Positions 60,940 through 64,000 of a stretch of 64,000 nucleotides of DNA are shown piece by piece. The first letter of the stretch is position 1. Every line of letters begins with the position of its first letter. The translations under genes were made by a program, and so were the position numbers. Below the pieces are notes generated by a model. That model was not told the origin of the DNA. It did no database searches and saw nothing but the letters and a program-made list of their open reading frames with translations. The DNA comes from PALSA-1296 sp038210275 (GTDB taxonomy: Bacteria; Bacteroidota; Ignavibacteria; Palsa-1295), in assembly GCA_038210275.1 (NCBI GenBank), contig JBBQWV010000006.1, positions 91,920-155,919 of the forward strand, in the 5' to 3' direction.

Positions 60940-62286
60940 TTAGGGCCATATCCTCGAAATCGTTCTCGGAAATGGAATCGTCTCCCTGACGTGCTCTATG
61001 CCACAGATCCATGCAACAGTACGTTCAACGCCTAAGCCGAATCCCGCATGAGGCACGCTGCCATATTTACGCAGATCAAGATACCATTCGAATGCTTCGA
61101 CGGGCAAATCGTGCGACTTGATTCTCTCAAGAAGCAAATCGTAATTATCTTCACGCTGCGAACCGCCGATGATCTCGCCGTAGCCTTCGGGTGCAAGCAT
61201 ATCCATTGCAAGTGCTTTATCCGGCTCATTCGGATCGCGCTTCATATAGAAGGCTTTCACTGCCGATGGATAGTGATGCACCATCACCGGACGGTCAAAT
61301 TTATTCGAGATCACTGCTTCATCCGGTGCGCCGAAGTCATCTCCGTAAATAAATTCTTTATGCCCCGATGCAAAACGCTCTTTCTTTTCTTCTTCGTTCA
61401 TTCCGCTCCAATATTCTTTCAGAATTTGTGCGGCTTCATCGTAATGTAGTTTCGGGAATGGCGCTTTGATATTTTCTAATTTTGATTGATCGCGCTCAAG
61501 AACTTTCAATTCGGTCTGGCGATTTTTCAGAACACGCTGAACGATATACTCGATAAATTCTTCAGCAAGTTCCATATCGCCTTCCAAATCCATGAACGCA
61601 ACTTCAGGTTCCACCATCCAAAATTCCGTGAGATGTCTGCGTGTCTTGGATTTCTCAGCACGGAAAGTCGGACCGAAAACATATACCTTCCCAAGCGCCA
61701 TCGCTCCGGCTTCACCATAGAGCTGACCCGATTGCGTTAAGTACGCTTTGCCTTCATCAAAATATTCAAGTTCGAAAAGAGTGCTCGTTCCTTCAGCAGC
61801 GTTCGGCGTGAGGATAGGTGCATCAAGCAAATTAAATCCCCTGCCATCAAAGAAATCTCTGATCGCATGAACAACTTCGTGGCGAATTTTTTGGATCGCA
61901 TGCTGGCGCGATGAGCGAAGCCAAAGATGGCGATTGCTCATCAAGAATTCTACGCCATGCTCTTTAGGAGAGATGGGGTATTCTTGCGCAATGGAGATGA
62001 TCTCAATGGATTTCGTGAATAACTCGTATCCGCCGGGAGCTTTTGCAGCTTCAGCGACAGTGCCGGTTGCGGCAAAAGCTGATTCTTGGGTCAGCTTCTC
62101 GAATGCGGCAAATGTTGCCTCATCCACCTGATTTTTCATCACAACACACTGGCAGATGCCTGTGCCATCACGAAGTTCAAGGAATTGTATCTTCCCGCTT
62201 GAGCGCTTATTATAGAGCCAGCCGCGAAGAGTAATTTCTTTGCCGACGTGATCTTTAAGGTTTTCTATGTATATATCCTGACGCAA
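60940..62286 (-). CDS. asnS: Asparaginyl-tRNA synthetase
   Basis: The 448-residue class II synthetase has the anticodon-binding OB fold at the N-terminus (KEITLRGWLYNKRSSGKIQF). Motif 2 contains FRAEKSKTRRHLTEFWMVEP, and motif 3 GFGLGVERTVAWICGI. The stretch YPSAVKAFYMKRDPNEPDKA separates AsnRS from AspRS. It charges tRNA-Asn. A strong Bacteroidota-type promoter lies upstream. Confidence 0.96.
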   Translation of the reverse strand: MRQDIYIENLKDHVGKEITLRGWLYNKRSSGKIQFLELRDGTGICQCVVMKNQVDEATFAAFEKLTQESAFAATGTVAEAAKAPGGYELFTKSIEIISIAQEYPISPKEHGVEFLMSNRHLWLRSSRQHAIQKIRHEVVHAIRDFFDGRGFNLLDAPILTPNAAEGTSTLFELEYFDEGKAYLTQSGQLYGEAGAMALGKVYVFGPTFRAEKSKTRRHLTEFWMVEPEVAFMDLEGDMELAEEFIEYIVQRVLKNRQTELKVLERDQSKLENIKAPFPKLHYDEAAQILKEYWSGMNEEEKKERFASGHKEFIYGDDFGAPDEAVISNKFDRPVMVHHYPSAVKAFYMKRDPNEPDKALAMDMLAPEGYGEIIGGSQREDNYDLLLERIKSHDLPVEAFEWYLDLRKYGSVPHAGFGLGVERTVAWICGIEHVRETIPFPRTISRIWP

Positions 62287-62326
62287 TATTTTTCCTGCTT
62301 TTTATAATTGTACGAAATATAGAATG

Positions 62327-62358
62327 CAAATATACGGAGAACACACGATGAAAATCAA
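62327..62358 (-). promoter_or_regulatory. Bacteroidota-type promoter of asnS
   Basis: The minus strand has TTG (62356-62358), a 21-base spacer and TATATTTG (62327-62334). Both elements and the spacing fit the Bacteroidota consensus. The asnS start is about 40 bases downstream. Confidence 0.7.
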
Positions 62359-62515
62359 GGAGTCACTATTATTCCTAACTCTTCGGTATTCATATATATA
62401 ACCTAAAATCATCGCGGGAACCATGTATTTACGCTCTGGATTTACTTTGCAACCAAATACATACTTTGAGGAAGCGCCACACAGAAAATTTTATCATTCA
62501 TCATTTCTAAACCCC

Positions 62516-64000
62516 ATGAAAACACTTAAACTCATCGCGCTCGTCGCATTAGCATTTACTTTTTCGCAGTGCAAAGCCCCGACGGCAATAGAATCAACAG
62601 CTACCGGCAAATCCGTTCTTGAGGTTACGCGCATTCTGGATACTATCCGGGGAAAGTTCATTGATATTGCACAATTAAATCTTTCCCTCACGCCGGGGCA
62701 AGTCATTGTGCAAACAGCCGATTGGGCAAAGACGCAGCCGAATGTGAAAGATGCGTACTGGTTCGACAGTACCTATATTCAGATCGAGATGAACTCCGGT
62801 TTGCAAGCAACATATTTTATTAACCGACTCGGATCTGATAGCATCAGCCTGGCAAGAGGTGGCGGTTCACCCATTGCAGGTGGAGACATGACGCCGATGG
62901 TAATAGCAAAAAATCTTCTCACGAATAAGAATGTGCTAATCTATGCACCCTTTATTGATTGTGGACACGGGGATTTATACGAAAAGGGGGAGTTAGATAA
63001 GATCGTTGCAATGATCAAAGGTGCAGACCCGGACTTCAAAGTAACGTTGTTGCAATGTGATGAGTGTAAGATAAATTATATCGAGTCTTTCGGAGATTAT
63101 GGTCTTGTGATCATTGATACTCATGGTTTCCCGGATGGCTTTGTCACAGGCCATATTCTCTACGGATTAACGACAGAATACGATACCAACGATGTAGAAA
63201 TCAAAAAAAACCTGGACTCTCGATTTACCGACGGCTATAATAAGATAGCAAATGGATATTTCCGTTTTTGCTATCTGGAGAGTATCGACTATGGAATCGA
63301 TTGGCAATGGTTCTTGAAAAACAAATCTTCCGGTGGTTCAAGCGAATATAGAATTATAGCCAACTCAAAGTTCATCAATAGTCTTCCGCCCATGCCAAAC
63401 ACTATCATTGTTGGAAATATGTGTTTTTCCGGATGGAGCAAACCTGGTAAGTGGATCAACGCTCTTAATGGCAGTGAAGTGAATATTACTGAGCCGATCA
63501 AAACAGCATTTCAGAACCGGCAGCTTATTAGCTATTATTCGTATGGATATAACGATGGAACCTCCGCACCTGTTGACAACAGTTTTGCAAAAAAAATGGA
63601 GGATTCAATCGTAAGGGCACTCATCGTTCGTAAAGATAGCACCGGTAATGCATTTCTGAATGCAGCGGGTAAAGAATTCACAGGCAGGCAATTGAATAAT
63701 ACTATAAACCCAGATCTCCCCTTCACGCATTACGGGGCTGATAATTATAGTTACGAAAACTGCATTCCCGAATTTACCGATGATCGTGACGGACAAAAAT
63801 ATAAAGCCGTCTGCATCGGCAAGCAAACATGGATGGCGGAGAACTTGCGGTACAATGCTCCGGGAAGTGCATGCTACGATGACGATCCAAATAATTGTAT
63901 CACGTATGGAAAGTTATATGATTGGAATACGATAATGAACGGATCTGCATCGAGCAGTTCCAACCCCAGTCAGGTGCAAGGAATATGCCCGAAAGGCTGG
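62516..64000 (+). CDS. Lipoprotein with caspase-like region and FISUMP domain (partial, C-terminus beyond window)
   Basis: An open frame of 495 codons runs from the ATG at 62516 to the window end. It begins with a lipoprotein signal (MKTLKLIALVALAFTFSQC). Residues 130-310 look like a caspase-type fold: a hydrophobic strand ends in IIDTHG (His203), and another ends in IVGNMCFSG (Cys303), matching the His/Cys dyad of clan CD peptidases. From about residue 395 a FISUMP domain appears (DGQKYKAVCIGKQTWMAENL), a module common in secreted Bacteroidota and Fibrobacter proteins. Peptidase activity is predicted, not shown. Confidence 0.75.
   Translation, partial: MKTLKLIALVALAFTFSQCKAPTAIESTATGKSVLEVTRILDTIRGKFIDIAQLNLSLTPGQVIVQTADWAKTQPNVKDAYWFDSTYIQIEMNSGLQATYFINRLGSDSISLARGGGSPIAGGDMTPMVIAKNLLTNKNVLIYAPFIDCGHGDLYEKGELDKIVAMIKGADPDFKVTLLQCDECKINYIESFGDYGLVIIDTHGFPDGFVTGHILYGLTTEYDTNDVEIKKNLDSRFTDGYNKIANGYFRFCYLESIDYGIDWQWFLKNKSSGGSSEYRIIANSKFINSLPPMPNTIIVGNMCFSGWSKPGKWINALNGSEVNITEPIKTAFQNRQLISYYSYGYNDGTSAPVDNSFAKKMEDSIVRALIVRKDSTGNAFLNAAGKEFTGRQLNNTINPDLPFTHYGADNYSYENCIPEFTDDRDGQKYKAVCIGKQTWMAENLRYNAPGSACYDDDPNNCITYGKLYDWNTIMNGSASSSSNPSQVQGICPKGW

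Overview
The window (about 43% GC by eye) looks like a chromosome segment of a free-living Bacteroidota-related bacterium (Bacteroidota / Chlorobiota / Ignavibacteriota, perhaps Kapabacteria-like). Three proteins carry type IX secretion (T9SS) C-terminal sorting domains, one lipoprotein has a FISUMP domain, several promoters match the Bacteroidota -7 consensus TAnnTTTG, and the cell respires (NADH dehydrogenase I genes, cytochrome c maturation genes). The phylum is an inference from these traits; no rRNA is present.

Layout. 1-6414: DUF4139 protein (cut by the window edge), ispE, a lysine 6-transaminase / tryptophan-dioxygenase-like pair, a four-helix-bundle gene inside its own inverted repeats, and guaB. 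6415-7462: a gene-free stretch full of small palindromes, with an orphan promoter. 7463-17860: a lipoprotein, trxA, dnaE, PPK2 kinase, gcvT-livG-livF and mlaEF. 17968-22818: a three-gene envelope operon of unknown function (one single-pass inner-membrane protein and two paralogous outer-membrane-type proteins). 22947-38870: ribE, an oxidoreductase, an M1 peptidase joined to a probable outer-membrane barrel, lipoproteins, a TPR protein, tRNA-Pro, a ligase-associated exonuclease, an asparagine-synthetase-like protein lacking the glutaminase cysteine, mdh, and a DprE1/DprE2-like pair. 38975-46527: an aminotransferase, a TldD/TldE pair and a large T9SS cargo protein. 46579-49273: ccmB-ccmC-ccmD, with a toxin-antitoxin pair upstream of ccmB between ccmB and a duplicated, broken ccmB 5' end. 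49287-52816: two tandem T9SS paralogues and the NAD(P)HX repair enzyme. 52953-59923: nuoJKLMN, interrupted by a second toxin-antitoxin-like pair and several palindromic repeats. 59933-64000: a barrel protein, a GIY-YIG gene inside inverted repeats, asnS, and a partial lipoprotein with a caspase-like His/Cys pattern and a FISUMP domain.

The strongest unexplained pattern is the family of interspersed inverted repeats beginning TGTCATTGCGAGG. Most copies are short, MITE-like pairs of arms. In one copy (60532-60931) the two arms enclose a complete GIY-YIG nuclease gene. A separate repeat family encloses the four-helix-bundle gene (4451-4880) and also occurs as a solo arm at 46710-46744. Both units look like very small gene cassettes with non-coding derivatives.

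All product names rest on motif recognition by eye; no search was run.
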